From Litsea cubeba (lineage: Eukaryota; Streptophyta; Magnoliopsida; Laurales; Lauraceae), in assembly GCA_012931725.1 (NCBI GenBank), contig WHSA01000672.1:48501-112500 (forward strand): 64,000 nt of DNA, written 5' to 3'. The translations under genes were made by a program, and so were the position numbers. Positions 10,013 to 21,208 of the stretch are shown here, piece after piece; position 1 is the stretch's first letter; every line of letters begins with the position of its first letter. A model generated the notes under the pieces. The model searched no databases, was not told the origin of the DNA, and saw nothing but the letters and a program-made list of their open reading frames with translations.

Positions 10013-10994
10013 TGTTAGGATTCTAGTTGTTGGCTAATTCATTGGTTATGGACAAACCTGGGTCTTTTACAATTGTATTTTAATTTAGAATGGACTGCTC
10101 GGATTAGGAAGCAAAGAAGAATACAATTACAGGAAAAGAGGCATTCAGAGTCTTATTTTAGTATAACTTTCCTGACAGAGGACGCTCGAGTGAACCTCCA
10201 TTCGCTCGAGCAAATCCAAGACAGAAGCCTCATCGCTCGAGCCACATTTTGCCTTCGCTCGACCCACGTGATACAAAGAAGAGGTCGCTCGAGCGAACTT
10301 CCTATTCGCTCGAGCGAACCTGGGCGAGTTTGAAGTTCCCATCCGGAAACTATTTCCTATTTTCTCTTAAGATGCTATTTCTATTCCAATCTCACTAGAA
10401 CTCTTGAGGCTGGTGTTTCGGCTTATTTATAGCTTTTATCTCTCTATTACAAAGAACTTCTCATCAACACAATTCATCTGAGAAGATTATGAGAGACCCA
10501 TCATCCCTCCAAAGCTTATAGTTGTTACGCTGAAAATCAAGCATTGGTTCTGATTCCATTCTACTCTCCTATAGTAGAGAATCCTTGAAGATGACTTCGA
10601 GGAGTTTGTTCAAGCACAGTTGAAGGTGAACGACGAGCTGTCGACAAGATTCGAGCAGTCCTTAGGTTGAGTTACCAACTGGGAAGGGTTGTAAGTGTCT
10701 CTTGTAACTTTCGTTTTACAATAGTGCTTGGTTATCTGTTGGCCTAGATAGTAACGCCCGTGGTTTTTTTCCGAGTAGGGTTTTCCACGTATTAAATCCC
10801 GTGTCATTCTAGTTGTGTGGTTTGATAGCTTTTAATTGGATTTAGGATTAATTATTAGTTTAATCACTTGTGGATTGATAACAAATAGAGATCTGGTTAT
10901 TAAGACCTCAGCCTGTATTAAGGCCGGTTTTTCAAGATTCACGTGCCCTGGTTAGTATTATCCATTTCTTGGTGACTTACAATTAAACCTAACA
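10013..10994 (+). repeat. 3' LTR, 982 bp, TGTTAGG...CCTAACA
   Basis: It begins TGTTAGGATTC directly after a polypurine tract and ends CCTAACA, giving a 7-bp perfect inverted terminal repeat. Inside, at 10183-10316, is a cluster of six CGCTCGAGCG-like words, five with an exact CTCGAG core. No partner 5' LTR is in the window. Confidence 0.75.
10183..10316. repeat. CTCGAG palindrome array inside LTR
   Basis: Exact CTCGAG cores lie at 10185, 10205, 10236, 10288 and 10309, with a CTCGAC variant at 10258. Most sit in the longer word TCGCTCGAGCGA, followed by AAC or similar. Spacers are 14-46 bp and unrelated to each other. Confidence 0.85.
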
Positions 10995-11425
10995 AATCAT
11001 TTCATGGAGCGGTTGCAAACGATTTAAAATCGCATGAAAGATCGTGACACAAGAATTGAGAAACGAGTCAAAGATTGAGGCAACGCAAGTTCGGTGGACC
11101 AGTGGATTCCCATCGCATGAAATAAGGGTGCGTTGAGTCTCTCTATAAGGTCAGTTTGTCTGGAAATTGGTAACACAATCTGATCAAAGGCAATGAGCAA
11201 TGAAAATGAATAGTATAACTATTATGGACATAAAAACCAATAACTATTATGGACATAAAAACCAATGAAAGGATTGTAACACTCGTTCAGTTAGACTACT
11301 AGTAACATTATTGATTTATTTATCTTTTGCCGAAGAAGGATTTTTTTTTTTTTTTTTTTTTTGCATAAAGTAGAAACAAGATGATACAATCCGGTGAGAC
11401 TTTTGGTAACATTCGATCAGACTAA
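10995..11425. other. Spacer, nothing recognised
   Basis: Noncoding DNA with a short direct repeat (AACTATTATGGACATAAAAACCAAT, two copies in tandem at about 11216-11265) and a T run at about 11341-11362. No gene seen. Confidence 0.5.
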
Positions 11426-11735
11426 TTTTAGGGTTAGTTTGGCACTTTACTAGCATAGTAAAAGTCAAATAAAGCCTCCATTTTTCAGATAAAATGTCAC
11501 ATCAAAAGCACTTTAATTCAAAACTCCCTCCATCTTTTTTCAAAAAAAGTCAAAAAGCAACCACCTTTATCCACTAAAATACAAAAAAAAACTTCACTTT
11601 CCCATATAAAAAGTCAAAAAGATTCCATAACAAACAATTAAAAATAAAATATCATTATAACCCACTTATATTTTATTATTTCTTCAAAATCAACTTTACT
11701 TCGCTTGACTCGATTAGTAGAGTTGTCAAACTGGC
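11426..11735 (-). mobile_element. MITE-like element, family shared with 62413-62770
   Basis: The ends AGTTTGGCACTTTACTA and, inverted, AGTTTGACAACTCTACTA are related. Read on the minus strand, the interior (ATAAAATATAA, GGAATCTTTTTGACTTTT, GTGAAGTTTTTTT, GGTTGCTTTTT) matches the insertion at 62413-62770. No coding capacity. Exact borders are uncertain. Confidence 0.5.
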
Positions 11736-12176
11736 CAAGTATCTCCTGCATAGGAAGTTACACTACATACCTCACTTTTTTTTTTTTTTCAAAACCTATG
11801 GTATCTCCTGCATAGCCTAGTATAGGAGCCTTTGGCTTTAAGCTTGACGGGCACTCGATTCTGGACAGCCAAGAACTAATCTTTAGGGCTACATGCAAAC
11901 CTTTTAGGGCACAGCCTGTTCATTTGTCAATAACACTATCTTGTCTTGAAGGCTTAAAAAGAAAAAGGATAAGATAAAATCTTTCCTTTGTTAATTTGTA
12001 TGGATATTCCAAACTTTTAAAAGAATGTATGTTCTTATTAGGTCATGCAGTCCTATGTTTTATTAAGATGTAATATAAGAAAATTATAATTTTTTGAGTT
12101 TTCTTATTTTAGAATATTTGGATTCCATGTAAAATTTGAAAATTTTATGGAACGGGGAGCTGAGTCTTAATTATAA

Positions 12177-12937
12177 GGGACATTTACTTCAAAAATCCCA
12201 TTAAATAGGGTAATTACAACTGAGGACCCTAAATTTTTATAATGACTACCAAGGACCTTCAGCCCAAAATCCAATATTTCATTCCATGTTGCCCTTGGTT
12301 AGTTGATGTCAACATAAACCCTAAAAAAAAAAAAAAGGTTCTTCATGACCCCCAAATCAACAATAACAGTAGAATAGAAGAAAGAGATGAAGGAGAAGAA
12401 GGAGATCAACGCCCTACCCCTTTTTTTCTCAATCACAGTGAGAGAGAGATTGCTCGATGTCAATAAAACCCTAAACAATGGAAAACTCAATTTTTGTTGA
12501 CGCTAACCGGGCCTTTTTGTTAACGTCAACACAATTTTATGTTGATGTCAATGAATCTTCTGTCGACGTCACCAAATTCATCGGGTCACTCATGCTGTTA
12601 ACTGGGTATTTTTGTAGACGTCAACATAATTTTATGTTGATGTCGACGAATATTCTATCGACGTCAACAAATTCACAGGATCACTGCATGTAATAACTTG
12701 GCATTTTTGTTAATGTCAACACAATTTTATGTTGATGTCGATGATTTTTTTTCAATGTCAACAGATATTACTCATGACAGAATAGGTAACTTGTTATGTT
12801 GATATCAACAAAAAAAAAGGGCAAAATGGGAAAAAAAGAGATGATTTAGGCTAGAGGTCCTTCGTTGTTATTATAAAAGTTTAGGGTCCTCAACTATGGT
12901 TACCCTATTCAAGGGGATTTTTTATGGTAAATGTCCC
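12177..12937. mobile_element. Mutator-type foldback element, 761 bp
   Basis: Terminal inverted repeats of about 80 bp start GGGACATTTAC and end GTAAATGTCCC. A perfect 9-bp target duplication TAATTATAA lies at 12168-12176 and 12938-12946, and the empty site in copy 1 is 436-444. A 9-bp duplication with long inverted repeats is diagnostic of Mutator-like elements. It encodes no transposase. The centre carries three tandem units of about 95 bp. Confidence 0.9.
12495..12790. repeat. Three ~95-bp tandem units built from GTTGACGTCAAC-type palindromes
   Basis: Units begin at TTTTTGT near 12514, 12609 and 12703. Each holds three palindrome-like words related to GTTGACGTCAAC. Exact GACGTC cores are at 12565, 12617 and 12660. 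The array lies in the middle of the Mutator-type element. Confidence 0.8.
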
Positions 12938-14299
12938 TAATTATAAATATGGTCAGTTGGTCTCTTTTAGTTTTCAGCTAAGCAAATAAAAACCAATATT
13001 CTCTCCTACAAGGATAGGGTGCCTGGAAGAAGATCAAGCCATCATCTTGAAGATCTGATACGGTCAAGTTCAAGTATGAATACATGTATATGACTAGAGA
13101 AACTTGCAATTATTATCTAAGATCCAACCAAGATAACCACAACATTGAGGTAATGTTAGACCCCGTCCCGAATTAATCAAGATTAACTCTAATTGATTGG
13201 AATTGAACCTAATTAACTATATTTAATTAAGCTAATGATGGTTAAAGACCAAATGCAATTGAATTAGTCTCAAATGAATGATTTAGGTTTAATGAACTGA
13301 TAGTGAATGAGATTTGATAGTGAATGAGATTAAATGAGTAGAATGGAGTTTAGACTCAAACAAGGAAAATGAGGACTTTTCCGTAAATACGGAGTATCTC
13401 GTATTTTGTCAGATACAGTCACTCTTGATACCAACACGCGTATCTCAAAGAGTACATAGATTTTCATAACAGACGTGAACTCATTCGACGAGAATTGGAT
13501 CAAATGACCCTTCATTTGACTCAAATTGAAATGAGAAGTGAGGTGGAGGCCTTAATTGCAAAATAATGCTTATAAAGGATAAGATGAACTCAAATGAGTT
13601 CATTTATATCAATCTCAACCCAAGTATAGGAGAACTCAAATCCCAGGCTTCTTTCTTCTTCCATTCTTCTTCATCAAGTGTGAGGTTTAGAGTGATTCAA
13701 GTGAAGAGTGAACTACTTCATCTTCTCTGTGAGGCCCCACCCCTTGTGGGCCTCAATTTGAATTTGAATACTATATTTTAGCCTAAGTATATATATTATA
13801 TTAATTATGGGGTTAAGTTAGGGGTAGATAGGTATTTTCCTAGGTTTTAGTTATGTTAGTCTAGTTGTGTAATTCATAGAGTCAATAGGGTGTCTTTATA
13901 ATTATTAAAGTTAGTTAGAGGCCCTAGCTTGTAAGGGGGTATCCACTTGAGAAGGTTCTAGAACCCTTACCTAAAGACCAAACTACCCATAGCCCTAACC
14001 CTAATCCTATTCAAACTAAAAGGGTATTTTAGTACCTAGCCACCCATCCCAACCTATATATACTAAACCCATCCCACGCCATACGTTGGCTAACACCTCT
14101 CATCTCATTTCCCTCTCTTTCTCTCTTCTTCCTTCATTTCCCTCCAACTCTCTCCCAAATTCCCTCCAATTCTCCCATCTCCCACCACGCCAAAAATGTT
14201 AAAATGCTACACTTTACACATCTTTTAGCAACGGCCATTGCCATCGTTTGTTTTTGCCACAACTTGCTTCTAAAAACCACATTCTTAAGTTGTGGTATG

Positions 14300-17200
14300 C
14301 CCTCATCTAAATTTTCCCACTATCTCCAATGAATCCCGCCCCCGCCCCTCTCTCTCTATTTTTTTTGTCACCCGCGTGTTCCTCTCTTTCCTTATCCCGC
14401 CCTTTCTCCTTTCTCTCTACTAACTCCTTCCAGACCTATTCAAATTCCACCCCCTTTCTCTTTTCTCTCACCTGCTGCTTTCTTTCCCTCTCCCGCCGTC
14501 GCTCCCTTCTCTCTCTACTCACTTCTTCCGGTGGAGCCAAAATCACCCCTTTTCTTATCAGGTATGCCCAAGTTTGCATTATTAGTGTTTCCTTTTTTCA
14601 TAGCACTTGTAGCTCTCTCCTCCACTAGTTTTTTTTTTTTTTTAGATTGGGAAAAAATAAAAACAAAATCAGGTATGCCCCGGCGATTCCTCATCTCTAT
14701 TCTTTCTTTTCTTATCATTTTTCTTTTTCTTTTTTATCCCTCAGTTTTGCAATCCTCTCTCTGCTTAATCTTTGCAACCCTATATTTGCTCACGATTTCT
14801 GCAACCATCTAAGGTACTCTTTTTTAAAATTTATGTAGATGTAGATTGTAAATCTGTTTTTATGGTTGGAAATTTTTTTAGTTTTTATTTTCTTTGTGTT
14901 ATGTCTATTGTGATGGGTGGTGGTGTGACGATGGCAATGGACAGATGGAGGGCTTTTTTTAAGGTTTTAGTTGTGTTTTTTGTTTTTTTAATGTTAGGAA
15001 GATCTAATGGTCTACATCAAATGGTCGACTTGAATATTCTGACGAGGCTACATTGTTAAACCCATTGATTGTTTTTTAGTGTTTTTGAATCAAGGTAACA
15101 TTCTGTTTTTGAGTGTTTTTCTTTATTTTCATGTTGTTGAGTGTTAGGGTTCTATAACATATATGCATCAATGGGGATTAAATTTTTTTTTTAATTTGGT
15201 GATTTTGTGGATTTAGGGTTTCTTTAATTGGGGTTTTTTTGTTTCCTCATCTCATCTCTCTACCCTATGTTGTCCCCTTTTTTATGTTGGATCCTCTGCT
15301 GCATTCTTGAGATGGCTAATTTTATCTACTGATGGTTAATTATAAAAAGTCTTGGGGTCAATTTTCCCCAAAGTCCAAGAATTATGGAATTCTATAAGGT
15401 TATTCTTATTCTGGTTATTTTGCTATATATGGTGGTTCCTATTGCTATGAATGGTTATAAAAGCTTGTACAATAATGGGTTGATTAGGTTAAATTATAAA
15501 TTATTAAAAATAAATCCTATGCACCACTACATAGTTACAGTGAGTTATTCTTCTTAACAGCCTCTGTCACTTGAGTTTGTAGGTGGGCTTTTATAGAATT
15601 CCATGAGGACTTGCCTCAAGGGATCCAAATCCATTTTGGAAGCTTTGAAAACAAGTTTGATATCCAAACAACTCAGTTAATTGTCCCAGTCCCTTTATTC
15701 CTCTAAAATGTAAAATCCCTTATAATTGGAGGATGCAGTAGCTTTTAGAAGAACATGTATCAAATGAGTTTTGCAATTTTGTTGGGCCACATTTAGAGCT
15801 CGTTTGTCCGCATGGAATTTAATTGGTAAAATTGGTTGCAACAATGGATTATTAAAATGGTGAAAGGATGAAGGATGTAAAGTAGGGATGTGGATAGGAC
15901 CTAACTTTCCTATTATTTGATTCTTCATTAAAAGTGAAATTGTTTGGTGGTTATTCCTTCAACCTTAGTCACTTTTAGGAATAAATTTATTAGAACTTCT
16001 ATGATGTTCCCGTTGTGCTGAGCATCGGTCCTTGTGGGCCCACCTGGAACTTGGACTAGAAAGGATTGAAAGATGTAAACCCCCTACCCCCACTTTACCC
16101 CACCCACTCAATGAAATCAGCTAACAATTTTTTGAGGGCTTGTTGAGCTCTTGTAATTTCCCCCCTTTCTCTTTCAATGCAATTACCCTTAGAGAAATAT
16201 AAAAAAAATAAGGACAAATGTCATGACTCTTTGAATTGTGATAAAGGTCTTTTACTCTTCCTTTTAAGCTTTTACAGATGTCCTTAGTTTTTAGTTTATC
16301 TATATTAAATGTGGGAGTGTTGATACTTCCATGAACTATTTGAAGTGATGGAGAAAAACATGTTTGTGTGATTTATGCTGAATATGCACGGCCAAGAACT
16401 CCACCATCACCAATAAAAAAAAAAAAAGAACTCTGCAGTCGCCATTGCATTAGAATCTGCTTGATTGGATTATATGATTTAGATGTTAGTAATTAAAACA
16501 TTGATTCTTTTATCATGTGTAAGGAAGAAACTCTAGGATTTGAGGCCATTATGAGTTCAGTTGGTTGGTGTTATGCATTTTTTTATTGCCAGATAATAGA
16601 TTGAACTTTGAACGTAAAAGTTTTATAGATTGAGCTTTGACCGTAAAAGTTTTCCAAGTATATATGTATCAGCATATACATCTACCTGAGTCGTGTCATT
16701 CCCTAGCTACAGAATTATTGATAGCATGAGCATCCATCGATAACGCCAGTGCCACTTAGCCAATATCAGGTCTATTGTTAATTGTTTATATTAATGGAAA
16801 TTACTGAATTATTTGTTATTTTATTTGCATCTAAAACAATGCAGGAGCAACTAGAAATGAAGATTTTCCATTTTTTACTTTCTGGATATTAAGAAGAAAA
16901 ACTCCTTATACAATAACCAAAACTTATAAAGATATCAATTCATACATCAGGCCAGTCTGAGTAGGGTTGGTTGCTAATGGGCCAGATCATGTTTTGGCCC
17001 GGCCCAGCCAAGCCAAATCTTGATCAATCCTTTTCATTTATTCAAGGACTACAAGTTTAGATGCTAAAATGTATTTGGCATGCATTCCGTTCATTTATTC
17101 AATGTGTAACAGGCTAAAATGTATTTGGCATGCATTCCATTCATTTATGGTGATCTTATATCTTATCTTCAGGTGACAGTCATTACCACGCCAATTTGAT

Positions 17201-17460
17201 TGAACCAATACAATCATATCTTGTGTAGGCGTATCAACCATGTCAGAAAACTCACAATTTAGCAATACTTAATACTCCTTAGTTCATTTTCTCAAATTTT
17301 CTTGTCATATAATTGCAGCATCCAAATTTTGAGCTTGAAGATGTAATGGTTTTCCAAGTTCATTTTCCTTTCTGATTGAGTCCAAGATACTTGTATAAGT
17401 TGAACTTCTGTTCTACCTTTTTAATGCACTTTACACTCTATGATTTTAATATTTCAGAAC
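14300..17460. other. Long 5' region of CACTA element 1, no gene recognised
   Basis: About 3.1 kb between the left subterminal repeats and the transposase start. A pyrimidine-rich stretch (14340-14530) opens spurious frames of Leu/Ser/Phe. The final AG (TTTCAG at about 17452-17457) just before the ATG looks like an intron acceptor, so part of this region may be a 5' leader intron. Confidence 0.5.
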
Positions 17461-20400
17461 ATGTCCCTAAACAAGGAATGGATGAAAGCACCAAGAAATT
17501 CTTTTGAATACTTAGAAGGGGTTGAATCATTCATTGAGTTCATAAGAGCTAATAAAGATGAATTAGGGGATGATGATTGGTATTGTTGCCCCTGTGTCAA
17601 ATGTCGCAATTTGATAAGAGAGAAAACGACCCTAGGAGAAATTCATACGCATTTAATTTGCGATGGTATAGATACGACTTACACAACATGGATCCACCAT
17701 GGAGAACTCCATCCCCGAAGTCATGTAAACATAGGAGCAGGTACTAATAATGAAGATTCATTCCCAAGAATGGTTGATATGGTGAATGGCGTATTTGGAC
17801 GTGCTCGTAATGAGGATGATCCTGAATCTCATGTAGGGGGTAGTACGTCTTTATGCCCCGATGAAGCTAATGATCAAAGTTTTGTTGAAGGACAAGAGGA
17901 TTCACCAGAGAATATTCGGTACAAAAAGCTGATGGAGGATGCAGTAAAACCATTATATCCTTCATGCTAAGTTGAACATACGAAGTTGTCGGTGACGGTT
18001 GATTTGTTGAGCATTAAAGCTAGACATCAATGGTCTACTAAGAGTTTCACAGAGTTATTGGAATTGATCAAAGATATTCTACCAAGCGAGAACACATTGC
18101 CTGAGAAAACATACACTGCCAAGAAGATGATCAATTCTTTACGTATGGAGTGCAAGATTATCCATGCGTGTAAAAATGACAGCATACTTTATTGGAGAGA
18201 GCATGAAAATAGAAACAATTGTCCTACATTTGGTGTAAGTAGGTGGCAACCGAGAAACATTTTGAAGCCAAGATGCAAACGCTTGCCATGAAAAAGCTAA
18301 GATACTTTCCATTAACACAACGGTTGCAAAGAATGTATACTGTACCGTGGATTGCATAGAGTATGACATGGCACGCAAATGCAAGTTTAGTACAAATCAA
18401 GCAATAATGCGTCATCCAATGGATTCTTCATGCTGGTCAAAGGTTAATCGTAAATGGGCTGACTTTGCTGCTGAACCAAGGAATGTTCGCTTGGGACTAG
18501 CGATGGACGGATTCAATCCTTTTGGGAACAATAGCAACTCCTATAGTTGTTGGCCCATTATGATTGTTCCATTCAATCTTCCACCATCTCTATGCAAGAG
18601 GAAGGAGTTCACCATGTTAGCATTATTGATCCCTGGAAAGAAAGGTCCAGGACATGACATTGATGTTTATTTGCAACCATTGATCATTGAGCTATAAGAA
18701 TTGTGGTCCACCGGAGCCATAACATATGATTCTCACACTAAGAGTAGATTTTCAATGAAAGCAATTTTGTTATGGGCTATACATGATTTTCCAGCATATG
18801 GTCATTTGTCGGGTTGTAGGACTGCAGGTAAGTATGGTTGTCCTATGTGTAGTGAAGGAACTGAATCGGTGTGTCTAAAATATGGAAGGAAGTTTGCCTA
18901 CATGGGACATAGAAAATTCCCTACCAACTAACCACTCTTTCAGAAGCCAAAAGTCCCAATTTAATGGGAAAGAAGAAAATGGGAAACATCCTAAGCGTTT
19001 GACTGGCTCCGAAGTCTTATTAAAAATGGAAACCATTGATAGCAATTTCAGGAAGGCAGAGAATAAGAAGAGGAAGAGACGTCAAGAGGACAATGAGATG
19101 ATTGCTTGGTCGAAGAAATCCATATTTTTTGACTTGTCATATTGGAAGGTACGCTTAACTTTAACTCCTTATGTTAAAATAATGCATCAAGAAAATGCTA
19201 TACTAATATAAATTTATTATTTTCATAGGATCTGCCTATTCGCCACAATCTGGATGTGATGCATGTGGAAAAAAATGTTGCTGAAATTTTATTTGCAACA
19301 ATCATGAACACTAAGGATAAGACTAAGGATGGCCTTGAAGCTCGCCAAGACTGTAAGGCTATGAAAATTAAAAAAAAACTATGGCCAATGGAAAATAACG
19401 GGAAGTTAACATGTCCAGAAGCACCTAATTACACTCTATCCCGACGAGAAAAAGATTTAATTTGTAAAACCTTATATCATCTTAAGGTTCCTATTGGTTA
19501 TAGTGCAAATTGGAGACACAAACTAAAGTTGGAGGATAGAGAGCTCAAGAATATTAAGTCACATGATTATCACATACTACTTCAACAATTATTACCAGTG
19601 TTGCTGATGCACGCATTTCAGTCCCATAAGCCATTACGTGTCGCTATTCGGCAACTGTCAATATTCTTTAATGTCTTATGTTCAAAAGTAATCAATCATG
19701 CAGAACTGCGAAAGATGAAAGAAAAAGTTGTGGAAACACTGTGTGTTTTTGAAAAGTATTTTCCTCCTTCATTTTTCGTATCCATGACACACCGTATTGT
19801 GCACTTGGCAGAAGAGGCGCAGGTTTGCGGACCCATTAGATATCGATGGATGTATCCTTTTGAGAGGTAAATAAAATGCTTGATTGCTTGAGATTGTTAA
19901 TATTAATCACAAGTTAGCACTGTGATCTAATTTACTTATTTTTTTACCAGGAAGATGAAAACATATAAACGATATGTTGTGAATCAAACATATCCAGAGG
20001 GTTCTATTTCTAAGTGTTACCTTATAAATGAAGCAATGTTGTACGCCATGAATTACATGCCCGATGGCACAAAAAAAAGCCATATGCAAGGAAGGTTGGA
20101 GTGGATGGACAAGGAAGGTGAAGTTGCCTATCCTATCGATAAAAATGGGAAGGTCTACATTCTTAAGAATGTGCAATATCAGCAAGCACGCAAATGGGTA
20201 CTAAAGCATTCTACTGAGAATGTTGATATGGAGCAGTAAGTAAATTTTAATGATCATGTGAACAAGTTTATTATTTTAATATATAAAGCATTCACACTAC
20301 ATAAATAAATACAGGATTTATGCTAAATACGTCGAAAGCTTAAGATCTAGCAATCAACATCGAAGAGGCAGTACTCAAGTTGAAAAGGTATTAGACTACA

Positions 20401-21028
20401 TACCTTGGCTTAGAAAGCAATTGAAGAATGAAGAAAATTGTACCCTCAAAAGGCTTGTAGATAGACCAAGTTTTCAAGCCATTTCGTATACATCCTACAT
20501 GGTCAATGGATATGCTTTCTATACAGCAGAGGTAGAAATGAACAAAACGACACAGAACAGTGGAGTCTCATTGATGGCCTTGACCCCTTTCAGGGCAAGT
20601 GCGAAGGACATGAATCTTGTGGATGAAGAATCGCTTACTACGGTATAGTCAAACAAATTCTAGAGCTGGATTATTATGACTTTAAACGAGTAGTATTCTA
20701 TTGTGATTGGGTGCGTCTAGACAGTCATGGATGTAGAGTTGATCCAGAAGTGAACTTGGTCTGCGTTAATTTAGGGAGGTTGCAAAGAAACACAAAAGAA
20801 GATGATGAGCCATTTATTTTAGCTAATCAAGCAACTCAAGTCTTCTACTGTAAAGATCACAGTAGGCCTGATGAAGAATGGCATGTTGTATTGGATGTTC
20901 CAAGAAATCTGTACCAGGATATGGACTCTTTTGAAGATCCCCTAGTCTTTGAGGGAAGAACGAATGAAAATGACTTAACAGCAGCACTGCTAGATGATAT
21001 CATTGATAATGTGGAGACCGAACTATAA
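17461..21028 (+). pseudogene. CACTA transposase (TNPD type), element 1
   Basis: Domain order is that of a plant CACTA transposase. First is a transposase-associated N-terminal zinc-binding domain (17461-17720, CPCVKCRN). The Transposase_21 core follows (about 18390-19280; GHLSGC, YGCPMC, KKSIFFDLSYW, LDVMHVEKNV), then DUF4218 (about 19590-19868; LLPVLL, EKYFPPSFF, RWMYPFER), and DUF4216 (about 20540-20850; QNSGVSLMA, FYCDW, ANQATQVFY). Introns follow GT-AG. Disruptions: in-frame TAA at 17968-17970, a frameshift near 18245-18270, TAG near 18358, TAA near 18695 and a further shift near 18930. The start at 17461 begins with the family-typical sequence MSLNKEWM. It cannot make an intact transposase. 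Confidence 0.88.
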
Positions 21029-21208
21029 ATCCATGTACGACGTTTTCTTTATTGCTTTTTAACAGTGTCATTAATTTTGCATGTTGATATTATTTTTAAA
21101 TATAACATAATCATAAATGTAAAAATCTGATATCTTTTATATAAGATTTTACTTGATTTTATTTTAATAACATCTATTTAAAATTTAACATATTTGGTTG
21201 CAGGCATT

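Larger units (their letters stand above)
9340..10994 (+). mobile_element. Truncated LTR element: 3' internal end plus 3' LTR
   Basis: The internal part (about 9340-10012) has no 5' LTR, gag or pol. It contains one short reading frame, then a purine tract AAAAAGGGGGAG near 9832-9843 and a second one, AATGGGGGAGA, at 10001-10011, directly before an LTR. This is how the 3' end of plant copia-type or large non-autonomous (LARD-like) elements looks. The 5' side is lost; the break lies next to the hAT remnant. Confidence 0.6.

Noticed and set aside
10073..10342. Overlapping frames on both strands in the LTR at 10013-10994
   Set aside because: Produced by the GCTCGAGC palindrome array, which reads similarly on both strands.
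14329..14812. Leu/Ser/Phe-rich open frames at the left of CACTA 1
   Set aside because: They come from a pyrimidine-rich tract in the subterminal region; no domain and no conserved pattern.
15060..17400. Hidden gene in the long CACTA 1 leader
   Set aside because: Searched in all frames by eye; no domain or splice-consistent series of exons. Recorded as noncoding.
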